Below are positions 34,092-43,483 of a DNA stretch of 64,000 nucleotides, one piece after another. Position numbers and translations under genes: made by a program. Where the stretch lies: NCBI GenBank assembly GCA_020444165.1, contig JAHLLK010000004.1, positions 1-64,000 on the forward strand, given 5' to 3'. The stretch is from Deltaproteobacteria bacterium (GTDB lineage Bacteria > Desulfobacterota > Desulfarculia > Desulfarculales > Desulfarculaceae). Each line of letters begins with the position of its first letter. Position 1 is the first letter of the stretch. A model generated the notes under the pieces. It was given only the letters and a program-made list of their open reading frames with translations, ran no database searches and was not told the origin of the DNA.

Positions 34092-35903
34092 TTGGCCAAA
34101 AAATATCTGCTGAGAATCCTCATGATCGTGCTGGTGACAGCCCTGGCGGCCTGCGCCAATGAAAACTTTGAAAAGGGTAAGGAGTATCAGCAGAAAGGCG
34201 ATCTGGAGCAGGCCATCCAGGCCTACCAGACGGCTCTCTCGGAAACCGAGGCCGGCGAGACCCGCCAGGCCATCCAGTCCGCCCTGGACAGCGCCAAGAC
34301 CGCCCTGGTGAGCCAGAAGCTCCAGGAAGCCTCCTTCGCGGCCGAGGGCTCGCCGCCGGCGACCATCGGCAAGTTGAACCAGGGCCTGGATATCCTGAAC
34401 CGCTACCTGCCCTATGACGACCCCAACCACCGCCTGGCCGCCAAGATCGCGGACTATACCGCCCAGCTGAACAAATTGAACCAGCAGGTGGCCGCCGCTC
34501 TCCAGGAGTCCCACCAGCTTTTCCGGCAGAACCAGCCGCTGGAGGCCCTGGCCCGCATGGACCAGGCCCTGGCCCTGAATCCCGGCTCGGCCGACCTACA
34601 GGCCCAGCGGGCCCAGCTTTTGCAAAGCTGCCGGGGCACCCTGGCCGCCAGCCTGGGCCAAGCCCTGTCCCAGCGGGATTGGCCCGAGGTGCACAAATTC
34701 CTGCCGAGGCTGAAAAGCGTGGCCCCGGCCGACCCCCAGGTGGCGGCGGCGGAGCAGGCCCTGGCCCAGGACGAGCTGAACGACACCCGGGCCAAGGTGG
34801 AGGAGATGATGTCCTCCAACCAGTGGTATCAGGCCTTTGTCACCATCACCTCCTCGCCGGTGGGCGAAAAGCTGGACGATCTCCTGGGCCGGGTGCGGGA
34901 CCAGGGCGGACGTTATTATGTGACCAAGGGTCAGGAGTTTTTAAAAGAGGGCAAGACCTATCGCGCCTACGTGGCGGCGGTGAAGGCCAAGGTGCTCCTG
35001 CCCAATGACCGCGAGGCCTTCAACCTGGCCAAGGCCACCGAGGACGCGTTGGACCAGGCCCTTTCCCAGTATGTGGCCGTGGCGGCCTTTGACGCCCCGG
35101 CCGACGAGCCCGACGCGGGCAAGCAGTTCTCCGATGACCTCATCAGCTACCTGTTCCGCGAGTTCCCCTACGGCATCCACCTGGTGGAGCGCCAGAAAAT
35201 CGACCTGGCCCTTTCCGAGCAGTCCGGCGACGTCGGCAAGGCCGGCCAGCTCTTGGGGGTCAACCTCATCATCACCGGCAACGTCTCGCGGCTCAAGGTG
35301 GAGCGCCAGGAGCATTCCTACAAGGCCGTGGCCAAGATCCCGGTGGGCACCTCCACCCGCCTCAATCCCGAGTACCAGGTGATGGTGGCCAAGTACGGCA
35401 CCGACCCGGCCAACTGGCCGGAGCAGGTGCCCATGACCGTGGAGCAAAAGGACTACAGCGCCATTCCCTACAACAAGGGCCGGGCCCTGGAGGCGGGCTA
35501 CCTCAACGTGTCGGTGCGCATCTTCGACGTAAAGAGCGGCTCCATTGTCTACGCCAACGTGTTCAAGCTGGACAAGCGCTTTGAGGACCAGTTCCAGGAG
35601 GGCGTACCCCAGGCCGAGCCCCCGGTGGCCGACGATCCCCTGGTGTTGCCCACCGAGACGGAGGTCAAGACCCAGTTGACCGACACGGTGATCAAGGAGC
35701 TGGCCCAGGTGGTGCTGAAGCTGTTCGAGAACCGCGAGAAGCAGTTCCTGGAGCGGGCCGAGTTCTATCTGAAGCGCCGCGAGTTCGACCAGGCCATGGC
35801 CCAGTTGGCCCTGGGCCACTACTACGCCCGCAAGGGCAACCTGACCACGGACAATCCCCAGGTGAAGGAAATCAACAGCCTGATCCTGAAGCTCACCGAG
35901 TAA
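34092..35903 (+). CDS. TPR-containing lipoprotein with CsgG-like C-terminal half
   Basis: 603 residues, starting at a TTG with AGGAGAG upstream. A lipoprotein signal ends in the lipobox LAAC (VLVTALAAC). Residues about 22-310 carry TPR-like helical repeats (FEKGKEYQQKGDLEQAIQAYQTAL, LFRQNQPLEALARMDQALAL). The second half (about 315-510) has a CsgG/FlgT-like pattern: VAAFDAPADEPDAGKQFSDDLISYLF, GIHLVERQKIDLALSEQSG, LLGVNLIITGNVSRLK. This fold assembles outer-membrane-associated proteins or curli-like secretion. The exact role is unknown. Confidence 0.7.
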   Translation: MAKKYLLRILMIVLVTALAACANENFEKGKEYQQKGDLEQAIQAYQTALSETEAGETRQAIQSALDSAKTALVSQKLQEASFAAEGSPPATIGKLNQGLDILNRYLPYDDPNHRLAAKIADYTAQLNKLNQQVAAALQESHQLFRQNQPLEALARMDQALALNPGSADLQAQRAQLLQSCRGTLAASLGQALSQRDWPEVHKFLPRLKSVAPADPQVAAAEQALAQDELNDTRAKVEEMMSSNQWYQAFVTITSSPVGEKLDDLLGRVRDQGGRYYVTKGQEFLKEGKTYRAYVAAVKAKVLLPNDREAFNLAKATEDALDQALSQYVAVAAFDAPADEPDAGKQFSDDLISYLFREFPYGIHLVERQKIDLALSEQSGDVGKAGQLLGVNLIITGNVSRLKVERQEHSYKAVAKIPVGTSTRLNPEYQVMVAKYGTDPANWPEQVPMTVEQKDYSAIPYNKGRALEAGYLNVSVRIFDVKSGSIVYANVFKLDKRFEDQFQEGVPQAEPPVADDPLVLPTETEVKTQLTDTVIKELAQVVLKLFENREKQFLERAEFYLKRREFDQAMAQLALGHYYARKGNLTTDNPQVKEINSLILKLTE

Positions 35904-35926
35904 CTTCCGCCCCCTGACGAGGAACC

Positions 35927-35965
35927 GCGGCGGGTGAGGCCATGCGCCTGGCCCGCCGCTTTTTT
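35927..35965 (+). terminator. rho-independent terminator after the TPR lipoprotein
   Basis: GCGGCGGG pairs with CCCGCCGC across a 17-nt interval that can pair further, and TTTTTT follows directly. It lies 24 bp after the stop codon. Confidence 0.85.
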
Positions 35966-36117
35966 GCGTGGCCGTAGCGCATTTCATTCCCGCCTCCGGA
36001 TGCCATTTTTCCCGGCAGGGCCCTACCCAATCTCCGGCTTTTTCTCTACCATGTTAGAAACACCCGGCTGTTCCACGCTCCGGCGCCGGGCGGTCACTCT
36101 TGCACGAGGTGAGGATT

Positions 36118-38610
36118 ATGCCAGTCAGCCAACTATCTGCCCAGCAAGCTGAGAAACTCACCCTGGACGATCTTTATCAGGCCGTGGAGTCTTCGCCGGC
36201 GGGCCTGGCCCCCGGGGAGGCCGCCGCCCGCCTGGCGCAATTAGGCCCCAACGCCCTGGAAGAACACAAGAAACACCCCCTCCTGGAGTTCCTCCGGTTT
36301 TTCTGGGGCCCCATCCCCTGGATGATCGAGGCCGCCGCGATACTCTCGGCCCTGGTCCACCACTGGGACGACCTGACCGTCATCCTGGTGCTTCTGGTGT
36401 TCAACGGGCTGGTGGGTTTTTGGCAGGAGCACAAGGCCGCCTCGGCCCTGGCCGCCTTGCAGAACCAGCTGGCCCTCACCGCCCGGGTGAAACGCGGCGG
36501 CGCCTGGCAGGAGGTCCCGGCCCGGGAGCTGGTGCCCGGCGATCTGGTGCGGCTGAAATTGGGCGACATCGTGCCGGCCGACGCCAAGCTGATGGCCGGG
36601 GACTACCTCACGGTGGACCAGTCCGCCCTGACCGGCGAGTCCTTGCCCGTGAACAAGAAGCCCGGCGAGATGGCTTTTTCCGGTTCGGTGGCCCGGCAGG
36701 GTTCGGTGGAGGCCGTGGTCACGGCCACCGGCGCGGAGACCTTTTTCGGGCGCACGGCCAGTCTGGTGGAAGGGGCCGGGGCTCCCTCCCATTTCCAAAA
36801 GGCCGTGCTCACCATCGGGGACTATCTCATCTTCCTGACCCTCGGGCTGGTGACCGTGCTCATCCTGGTGGGCCTGGGGCGAGGGGCCCATCCCCTGGTC
36901 CTGGTGCAATTCGCCCTGATCCTCACGGTGGCCGCCATTCCGGTGGCCATGCCCGCGGTGCTCTCGGTCACCATGGCCGTGGGCGCGCTGTCCCTTTCCA
37001 AGATGAAGGCCATCGTCAGCCGCCTGGAGTCCATCGAGGAAATGGCCGGCATGGACGTCCTCTGCTCGGACAAGACCGGCACCCTCACCCAGAACCAGCT
37101 CACCCTGGGCGACACCTCGCCCCTGGCCGGCGCCACCGCGGCGGAGCTCTTGTTCACCGCCGCCCTGGCCAGCCAGGAGGAAGGCAAGGACGCCATCGAC
37201 TCGGCCATCCTGGCCGCCCAGGACCCGGCGGCCCTGGCCGGCTACACCCAGGAGCGCTTTCAGCCCTTTGACCCGGTCAGCAAGCGCACCGAAGCCCAGG
37301 TCAAGGCCCCGGACGGGACCGTGTCCCGGGTGGCCAAGGGCGCGCCCCAGGCCATCCTGGCCCTGTGCCCGGGCGACGACGCCCTGGCCGGGCAGGTGTC
37401 GGAGCTGGTGGAGCAGTTCGCGGCCAAGGGTTACCGCACCCTGGGGGTGGCCAGGGCCCCGGAGGTGGGCCCCTGGACCTGCCTGGGGCTGTTGTCCCTG
37501 TTCGACCCGCCCCGGGAGGACGCCGCCCTCACCATCCGCCAGGCCCAGGAGCATGGCATCGTGGTCAAGATGGTCACCGGTGACCACGCGGCCATCGCCC
37601 GGGAGACCTGCCGCCAGTTGGGCCTGGGGCAAAACATCGAATCGGCGGACCAGTTGTTCGAGGGAACCGGCGGGGTGGAGCACCCCGAGCCAAAGACCGT
37701 AGCCATTGTGGAGCAGGCGGACGGCTTTGCCCAGGTCTTCCCGGAGCACAAGTATGGCATCGTGAAGGCCTTGCAGCAGGGGGGGCATTTGGCGGCCATG
37801 ACGGGAGACGGGGTCAACGACGCCCCGGCCCTGAAACAGGCCGACGTGGGCATCGCGGTTTCCGGGGCCACGGACGCGGCCCGGGCGGCGGCGGATTTGA
37901 TCCTCACCGCCCCGGGTTTGGGGGTGATCATCTCGGCGGTGGAGGAGGCGCGGCGCATCTTCGAGCGCATGAATTCCTACGCCACCTACCGCATCACCGA
38001 GACCATCCGCATCATGTTCTTCGTGGTCCTGGCCATGCTGTTCTACAATTTTTACCCCATCACGGCCATCATGATCATCCTGCTGGCCCTGTTGAACGAC
38101 GTGCCCATCATGACCATCGCCTCGGACCGCACCGAGGTGGCGCCCCGGCCGGTGCGCTGGGACATGCGGCGGGTGCTCACCGTGGCCACCGTGCTGGGCA
38201 CCCTGGGCGTGGCCGAGACCTTCCTGCTCTTGATCATAGCCCGCTCCTGGCTGCATCTTTCCGCGGCCGAGGTGCAGTCCCTGATCTTTTTGAAGCTGGC
38301 GGTGGCCGGCCATTTGACCCTGTTCGTGGCCCGCACCCGGGGCTTCTTCCTGCGGCCGCCCTACCCCTCCCCGGCCATGATCTGGTCGGCCCTGGCCACC
38401 AAACTATTGGCCACCCTGGTGGTGGGCCTGGGCTGGTTCGTGGCCCCCCTGGCCTGGGACATGGTGGGCCTGGTCTGGGCCTACTGCCTGGTCTGGGTGT
38501 TCGTGGAGGACTGGGCCAAGATCGCGGTGTATCAGCACCTGGCCCACCGGGGCCCCCGGCACCAGCGCTTCCTGACCCCGCTCAAGAAGCATTTGCACCA
38601 TAACCTCTGA
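36118..38610 (+). CDS. plasma-membrane proton-efflux P-type ATPase
   Basis: 830 residues of the P-type ATPase IIIA (proton pump) class. The ATG at 36118 follows GAGGTGAGG. Landmarks in order are the actuator motif TGES, the phosphorylation motif CSDKTGTLTQN near residue 320, and the hinge motif MTGDGVNDAPALKQADVGIAV near residue 560, with about ten membrane helices before, between and after. It would export H+ (possibly another cation) at the cost of ATP. The Lys-rich regulatory tail typical of fungal pumps is short here (LTPLKKHLHHNL). It stands alone downstream of the TPR lipoprotein terminator. Confidence 0.9.
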   Translation: MPVSQLSAQQAEKLTLDDLYQAVESSPAGLAPGEAAARLAQLGPNALEEHKKHPLLEFLRFFWGPIPWMIEAAAILSALVHHWDDLTVILVLLVFNGLVGFWQEHKAASALAALQNQLALTARVKRGGAWQEVPARELVPGDLVRLKLGDIVPADAKLMAGDYLTVDQSALTGESLPVNKKPGEMAFSGSVARQGSVEAVVTATGAETFFGRTASLVEGAGAPSHFQKAVLTIGDYLIFLTLGLVTVLILVGLGRGAHPLVLVQFALILTVAAIPVAMPAVLSVTMAVGALSLSKMKAIVSRLESIEEMAGMDVLCSDKTGTLTQNQLTLGDTSPLAGATAAELLFTAALASQEEGKDAIDSAILAAQDPAALAGYTQERFQPFDPVSKRTEAQVKAPDGTVSRVAKGAPQAILALCPGDDALAGQVSELVEQFAAKGYRTLGVARAPEVGPWTCLGLLSLFDPPREDAALTIRQAQEHGIVVKMVTGDHAAIARETCRQLGLGQNIESADQLFEGTGGVEHPEPKTVAIVEQADGFAQVFPEHKYGIVKALQQGGHLAAMTGDGVNDAPALKQADVGIAVSGATDAARAAADLILTAPGLGVIISAVEEARRIFERMNSYATYRITETIRIMFFVVLAMLFYNFYPITAIMIILLALLNDVPIMTIASDRTEVAPRPVRWDMRRVLTVATVLGTLGVAETFLLLIIARSWLHLSAAEVQSLIFLKLAVAGHLTLFVARTRGFFLRPPYPSPAMIWSALATKLLATLVVGLGWFVAPLAWDMVGLVWAYCLVWVFVEDWAKIAVYQHLAHRGPRHQRFLTPLKKHLHHNL

Positions 38611-38650
38611 CCTGCCCGGAGCCGGCGGCTCCGGCCACCCCCAAAAACCA

Positions 38651-38681
38651 CGCGCCGTCCGGGTGAGCCCCGGGCGGCGCG
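38651..38681 (-). terminator. hairpin terminator for the CMD-family gene
   Basis: CGCGCCGTCCGGG pairs with CCCGGGCGGCGCG around TGAGC. On the minus strand it is followed by TGGTTTTTGGG. It lies between convergent genes and may also stop the ATPase transcript. Confidence 0.55.
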
Positions 38682-38705
38682 TTCAGTTCAGGCGCCGGGC
38701 GGAAG

Positions 38706-39485
38706 TCAGTCCGTCACGACCTCCTGGAGGGCCGCCACCCCGTTCAAGGCGCTGGGGAAGCCGGCGTAAATAGCCAATTGATTCATCACCTCCAACAACT
38801 CCTCCTGGGTCATGCCCACGGCCAGGGCCGCCTTCAGATGCACCTTGAGCTGGGGAGTCATGCCGCCCCGGGCGGCCGCCGCGGCGATCATGACGGTCTC
38901 CTTCCAAGCCGGGGGCAGATGGGGCCGGGAGATGACGTCGCCGTAGCTGAATTCCAGGATGAAATCGGCCAGGGCCGGGGCGATCTCCGCCAGGGAATTC
39001 AGCACCTCTTCCCCGGCCGGGCCGCTGGTGGCCTCCAGGGCGGCCAGGCCCCGCTCCCGGCGGGCGCCCTGGGGCGCGGGCACCAGTTCCACGGCCAGGC
39101 CCCGCTGCTCGAACACAGCCTGGGCCGCGGCCAAGCCGTTCAGCCCGGCCGGGAACCCGCAGAACACGGTGACCAGGTACATGATCTCCACGATCTGCCG
39201 GGGGGTGACGCCCACGTTGAGGGTCCCGCCCAGGTGAAACTTGAGCTGGTCGGGGGCGTTGCCCAGGGCGGCCAGGGCGGCCACGGTGGCCACCTGGCGA
39301 GTGGGCAGATCCAGCCCCGGGCGGCTGATCACCGTGCCGTAAGCGAACTCCACGATGAAATCGCCCAGCTCCGGGGCCAGGGTCCGCAGATTGTCCTGCA
39401 CCTTGCGGGCGGACATCTCATCCAGGGCGGCCAGAAAGCGGAAGCCCGTCTCCCTGAGCTTGGCCCGTTCTTCTTCTTGCGTCAT
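38706..39485 (-). CDS. tandem carboxymuconolactone decarboxylase-fold protein
   Basis: 259 residues with two copies of the CMD/AhpD helical fold. Each begins with LADFILEFSYGDVISRP-like and VEFAYGTVISRP-like segments and continues into LKFHLGGTLNVGVTPRQIVEIM and LKVHLKAALAVGMTQEELLEVM. The usual CxxC catalytic pair of AhpD is missing, with only a single cysteine in TVFCGFPAG of the first domain, so a peroxidase role is unlikely. The start at 39485 follows GAGGAAAGCGAGAGA. It is likely a monocistronic gene. Confidence 0.8.
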   Translation of the reverse strand: MTQEEERAKLRETGFRFLAALDEMSARKVQDNLRTLAPELGDFIVEFAYGTVISRPGLDLPTRQVATVAALAALGNAPDQLKFHLGGTLNVGVTPRQIVEIMYLVTVFCGFPAGLNGLAAAQAVFEQRGLAVELVPAPQGARRERGLAALEATSGPAGEEVLNSLAEIAPALADFILEFSYGDVISRPHLPPAWKETVMIAAAAARGGMTPQLKVHLKAALAVGMTQEELLEVMNQLAIYAGFPSALNGVAALQEVVTD

Positions 39486-39560
39486 TCTCTCGCTTTCCTC
39501 ACAAACTATCCGCGGGGCCATTCGCAGCCCGGGGGCCGGCGATGGGCTCAGCCTCTATGG

Positions 39561-40382
39561 TTAGTGAAAACCTTCCACCTTGTGGCCCGCGGGCGGCGGC
39601 GTGGGGGTGGCCCGGGGCGGCAGGCTCAGGACCTCCTCTTGGAGGCCGGAGCCGGCCGGGGTGGCAGCCGGCGCCGCCGGAGAGGCCGGTGAGCCCGGCG
39701 TCAGGGCCGGAACCGCGGCCGGAGCGGGGCCGGCCGCCGGCGTGGGCAGGACCAGGGGCGGGAAACCACCCGGCGGCGCGGATCGAGGCTCGCTGACCAA
39801 CTGGTCGTTGGCAAAGGTTCCCTGATAGGGCGGATGCCCCACGGGGTAATACACCCCCAGGCCCTCCTTGCGGCCATCCCGGAACTCGCCCTCGTAGCGG
39901 TCGCCGCCGGGCAGGGTCTGAATCCCCAGGCCGTTCGGCAGGCCCGCCTTGAACTGGCCCTGGTAGGTCTCGCCGCTCACCGAAAGGTACTTGCCCTGGC
40001 CGTTGTACAACCCCTGGGCGAACCCGCCCTCATAGCGGTCGCCGTTGGCCTGGGTCAAAGCCCCTTGGCCGGAGAACTGCCCGTTCTGGAACTGGCCCTG
40101 ATACTTGAGCCCATCGGGCCGGGTGAACACCGCCCGGCCGTTCTCCACGTCATGGGTGAACTCGCCGTCGTACACGCGGCCGTCCGGGTAGGTGCATTTC
40201 ACCCAGCCCTGGCGTTGACCGCCCTGCCAGGAGCCCTGGCACACGGTGCCGTCGTCATAGACCATGGTGCCTTGCCCGTTGGCGCAGTCGCCCTCCTGGC
40301 AGCCGGCGGCCGCGGGGGCCGCCCACAGGACCAGGCAGACCAGGGCCCAGCCAAAGAAACCGTAGGGTAGCAAGCGGGACAA
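39561..40382 (-). CDS. secreted MORN-repeat protein
   Basis: 273 residues. A signal peptide (YGFFGWALVCLVLWAAPAAAG) leads into about seven MORN repeats (GQGTMVYDDGTVCQGSW, YDGEFTHDVENGRAVF, YEGGFAQGLYNGQG and others), and a Pro/Ala-rich low-complexity tail follows. I place the start at the TTG (40382) because AGGGAGGATGGT precedes it and the signal peptide begins there; the frame extends further upstream into a non-signal region. MORN repeats in bacteria are usually lipid- or peptidoglycan-associated. The DUF4412-like gene is 88 bp upstream on the same strand, possibly co-transcribed. Confidence 0.7.
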   Translation of the reverse strand: MSRLLPYGFFGWALVCLVLWAAPAAAGCQEGDCANGQGTMVYDDGTVCQGSWQGGQRQGWVKCTYPDGRVYDGEFTHDVENGRAVFTRPDGLKYQGQFQNGQFSGQGALTQANGDRYEGGFAQGLYNGQGKYLSVSGETYQGQFKAGLPNGLGIQTLPGGDRYEGEFRDGRKEGLGVYYPVGHPPYQGTFANDQLVSEPRSAPPGGFPPLVLPTPAAGPAPAAVPALTPGSPASPAAPAATPAGSGLQEEVLSLPPRATPTPPPAGHKVEGFH

Positions 40383-40470
40383 ACCATCCTCCCTGTTCGC
40401 GAGCGGGCTGTGGTGGATCAGGCTGGACTCCGGGCGCCCCGGCCGGGCGGGACAGCCTGGGGCCGGGTGG

Positions 40471-41148
40471 TTACTTCTGGGCCGGCGGGCCGCTGGGCAT
40501 CTGGCCCAGGGGCATGTGGCCCGCGCCGCCCGAGCCACCCATACCGCCCATACCGCCCGCGCCGCCCATGCCGCCCAGGGGCTTGGTGGGCATGGGCATG
40601 ACCTTGAAGTCGGCCGGCGGCTGGAACACGTCGTCGGACACCCCGCCTTCCTTGATGTTCACCAACTCGTAGGAGATTTCCTTGCCCTGCATCATGTGCA
40701 CGCTCTTGATGGGATAGCCCAGCTTCTGGGACACCCACACGATGGTCCGCACCTTCTTGTCCTTGGGCGTCTCCAGCTCGTACTTGTCGCACTCGTAGCC
40801 GGAGACCTTTTCGGTGCCCAGCTTTTTCTTGGGCACGTTGGAGAGGTCCGGCGCCGGCCGCTCTTGCCCCTTGGGCAGCGGACGCTGCATGGACATGCAG
40901 ACCTTGGCTGTTTCGGTGCACACCAGCGTGGTGTTGGTCTTGAGATCGATGAACTGCATGGATTTGACCCCGCGCATGTTCATGTCCATGCGCAAATGGT
41001 CACCCTTGACGTAGATCTTGCCCGTGTTTTGCATCTGACCGGACATCACGGTGTCGGCCGAGAAATCGGCGGCCTGGGCCGCCGGAGCCAGGGCCGCCAG
41101 GGCCAGCAGCGACAGGGTCAAAACCAGCCATTTAGGCGTATTAGCCAT
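40471..41148 (-). CDS. DUF4412-like exported protein with Gly/Met-rich tail
   Basis: 225 residues. A signal peptide (LVLTLSLLALAALAPAAQAAD) is followed by a beta-rich domain with the DUF4412-type layout (FSADTVMSGQMQNTGKIYVKGDHLRMDM, FIDLKTNTTLVCTETAKVCM, VSGYECDKYELETP, VWVSQKLGYPIKSVHM). The last 40 residues are Gly/Met/Pro-rich (GGMGGAGGMGGMGG). DUF4412 proteins are periplasmic or outer-membrane proteins of unknown function. The start at 41148 follows GGAGGAAAG. Repeat R2 copy A lies immediately upstream of its ribosome binding site. Confidence 0.7.
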   Translation of the reverse strand: MANTPKWLVLTLSLLALAALAPAAQAADFSADTVMSGQMQNTGKIYVKGDHLRMDMNMRGVKSMQFIDLKTNTTLVCTETAKVCMSMQRPLPKGQERPAPDLSNVPKKKLGTEKVSGYECDKYELETPKDKKVRTIVWVSQKLGYPIKSVHMMQGKEISYELVNIKEGGVSDDVFQPPADFKVMPMPTKPLGGMGGAGGMGGMGGSGGAGHMPLGQMPSGPPAQK

Positions 41149-41172
41149 GAAATCTTTCCTCCGTGTGGAGCA

Positions 41173-41315
41173 GGCTGTTGCAAAACAGCCGGCTAGGTGC
41201 GCCAAGGACGGCGCGCCAAATTGCGCGGCTTTGCAAAAGCGAGCAATTTTACAAACGTGGCAAAACCGCGTATTCACCACGTTAGGTTGACAAAGGCCAG
41301 GACGGCCTTTGTCAG
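41173..41315 (+). repeat. interspersed structured repeat R2, copy A
   Basis: Four consecutive hairpins: GGCTGTT/AACAGCC, the GGCGCGCC block, AACGTGG/CCACGTT and GACAAAGGCC/GGCCTTTGTC. An inverted copy lies at 43332-43483. The shared core GCGCCAAGGACGGCGCGCC is identical in both, and stem positions differ by paired changes. Confidence 0.8.
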
Positions 41316-41438
41316 CAATCGGGCCTGGATGGGCGGCCTTGACCCGGGAGGGGCGCCCCCCGGGCAGCGGCGCCTGCCCTCAAATTTTAGCACAGGCCCG
41401 GAAGCGGGGGGAAACCGCCGCCCTGGGGAAAAGAAATC

Positions 41439-43289
41439 TCACTCCGTGGCCGGCGGCTCCTCATCCCCCTGGCCGCCGGGCCCCGGGCTGGCGGTCTCCA
41501 GGATGCCCAGCCGGGTCTGGCGGGCCTGGTTGGCCCGGAGCGCCCGGGCCTCTTTGCCCAGGTCTTCCAGGAGCTGGGCCCCTTCCTCCAGGCCGGCCAC
41601 CGCGGCGGACAAGGGCTCCAGGGGGCCGGTGGGCGGCACCAGGGCCGCGGCCGCGGCCACCTGCTCCCGGATGCGCTGGTTCTTCACCCGGCGGCCGGTC
41701 TTGAACATCACCAGGCCGTAGGCCGGCAGCCACAGGAGCAGGAACAGGAACCCGGCGTGCAAATAGAAGTTGAAGCCCAGCCAGCTCTCCTGCCACCAGC
41801 GCTGGCCCAGGATATAGGCCACATGCCCCAGAAACGGCAGGGGCAACAGGGCCAACAGCTCGTCGTACCAGCGCACCAGGCCCTGGCCCATCTCCCGGCC
41901 GGCCTCCTCCAGAGCCTGGCTCAACACCTCGAACAGCATGGCCTGGTTGCGGTCCTCCAGGCGCTGCAGGGCCCGGAGCTTCTGGGTGAGGTTGGCCAGG
42001 GAACCGCCCACCAGGGGCACTCCCCGGAGTTCCTCCCACACCTCCCGCCAGGGGTCCTCGCGCACCGCCTCCTGCCCGGCCGCCAGGAAAAAGCCCTGGT
42101 CCTCCAGGCTCATCATCGCGCGGCGCTCCAGGTCCTCGAAGCCGCCGCGGGAGCGTTGGGCCAAGTGTTCCACCAGGCGCTTCAGGTCGTAGGTGCCCTG
42201 GAACACGCTCCAGAACGAGAAGCCGAACTTGAACAGGCGGGTCAAGGACACCCCCCGGGACAGCATGCGCCACACCTGCCAGGCCGAAGAGATGCCGGCC
42301 AGCCGGGCGTGCAGGGCCAGGGGCAGGGTCAGGGGCCCCCGGGCCTCCTGGGGCAGGCGGCCCACCAAGTGCCGGCGCAGGATGGGGGCCAGGGCCGGGT
42401 AGAGGTCCGCCCGGTCCAGCACCTGGCCCACCAGACGGGACAGCTCGGCGTGCAGCTCCAGGAGAATATCCTCCAGCCCGGCCCGGGCGGTGCGGATCTC
42501 CTCCAGGAAACGGGGGTCGGCGGCCCGGGCCAGGGCCCCCAACAGGGCGTCGTCGGCCATGATCTGGCGCAGCCCGCCCCGCCAGGTGCGCTCCAGGATC
42601 AGCCCGGCCAGGCGGGACACTCCGGGGTCGGCCGGGTCCATGGCCGAGACCAGGAACACCGAGGATTCCCGGGCCGGGAAGCCCACCTCGGCCAGGCGGC
42701 GGGTGAGCTGGCCGTGGGCCGCCTGCCGCTCCGCGGCCCCGGGCAGGGTGTCGGCCTTGTTCATCACGAAAAGCCAGCGTTTCTTCTCGCTCCAGTCCCG
42801 CACCTCGGTCAAGAGGTCCAGGTTGGAGACCTTGTCCGGGTCGGTGACGTAGACCACGATGTCGGCCAGGGCGATGGCCTGGCGGGCCACTTCCCGGTTG
42901 GCCAGCTCCAGGCTGTCCAGGTCCGGGGTGTCCACCAGGGCCAGGCCCTCCTGGGGCCAGGAGGTCTCCTCCACCGGCTCCAGGCCCAGGCCGGCCAAGA
43001 GGGCGGCATCGCGGGGGGCCCGGGCCAGGTGGGGCCGCCGGGTGCAGGGCCGCACGTCGCCGGACACCCGGCTCACCTCGCCGCCGCCCACGATGGCGTT
43101 GAACAGGGCCGACTTGCCCACCCCGGTGCCGCCCACCAGGGCCACGATGGTGGGCCGCTCCCGGTCCGTGACCAGGGCCAGGGTCTCTTCCAGGCGCTCC
43201 ACCGCCCCGGCCACCGCGGGGTGGGTTTCATAGGCGGTCAAGAGGGCCAAAACCCGGCCCGCCTGCTCCTTCAAGCGCAAGACTCCCAA
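41439..43289 (-). CDS. dynamin-like GTPase, membrane-associated (first of a pair)
   Basis: 616 residues. The GTPase domain shows P-loop GGTGVGKSALFNAI near residue 55, switch II DTPDLDSLELAN and NKAD (KRWLFVMNKADTLPG). The rest is mostly helical, with a hydrophobic hairpin near residues 500-545 (FNFYLHAGFLFLLLWLPAYG) and a basic stretch after it. This suggests a membrane-bound bacterial dynamin-like or related large GTPase. The start is a TTG at 43289 behind GGGAGG. It lies downstream of a second GTPase gene; paired dynamin-like genes often act as a heteromer. R2 repeats flank it in inverted orientation. Confidence 0.75.
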   Translation of the reverse strand: MGVLRLKEQAGRVLALLTAYETHPAVAGAVERLEETLALVTDRERPTIVALVGGTGVGKSALFNAIVGGGEVSRVSGDVRPCTRRPHLARAPRDAALLAGLGLEPVEETSWPQEGLALVDTPDLDSLELANREVARQAIALADIVVYVTDPDKVSNLDLLTEVRDWSEKKRWLFVMNKADTLPGAAERQAAHGQLTRRLAEVGFPARESSVFLVSAMDPADPGVSRLAGLILERTWRGGLRQIMADDALLGALARAADPRFLEEIRTARAGLEDILLELHAELSRLVGQVLDRADLYPALAPILRRHLVGRLPQEARGPLTLPLALHARLAGISSAWQVWRMLSRGVSLTRLFKFGFSFWSVFQGTYDLKRLVEHLAQRSRGGFEDLERRAMMSLEDQGFFLAAGQEAVREDPWREVWEELRGVPLVGGSLANLTQKLRALQRLEDRNQAMLFEVLSQALEEAGREMGQGLVRWYDELLALLPLPFLGHVAYILGQRWWQESWLGFNFYLHAGFLFLLLWLPAYGLVMFKTGRRVKNQRIREQVAAAAALVPPTGPLEPLSAAVAGLEEGAQLLEDLGKEARALRANQARQTRLGILETASPGPGGQGDEEPPATE

Positions 43290-43331
43290 TACCCCGACCT
43301 CCCTTTCAGTCTTCCTTCAGCTATTGAAGAT

Positions 43332-43483
43332 GTTGAAAAAGTCCCTCCATGGCCTTTTTCAACCGAAGCTGGCAAAAGCGTGGTTTTGCCAGCTTCGTCA
43401 AATTGCCTGCTTTATCAAAGCCGCGCAATTTGGCGCGCCGTCCTTGGCGCGCCTCGTCGGCTGTTTAACAACAGCCGACGAGG
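43332..43483 (-). repeat. interspersed structured repeat R2, copy B (inverted)
   Basis: Reading the minus strand: CGTCGGCTGTT/AACAGCCGACG hairpin, GCGCCAAGGACGGCGCGCC core, CGAAGCTGGCAAAA/TTTTGCCAGCTTCG hairpin and GAAAAAG/CTTTTTC hairpin. The order and spacing match copy A. It overlaps the last codons and stop of the upstream GTPase gene. Confidence 0.8.

Noticed and set aside
41173..43483. Complete transposon defined by the R2 inverted copies
   Set aside because: No transposase between or near the copies, no target-site duplication visible, and the enclosed GTPase is paired with an upstream gene outside them.
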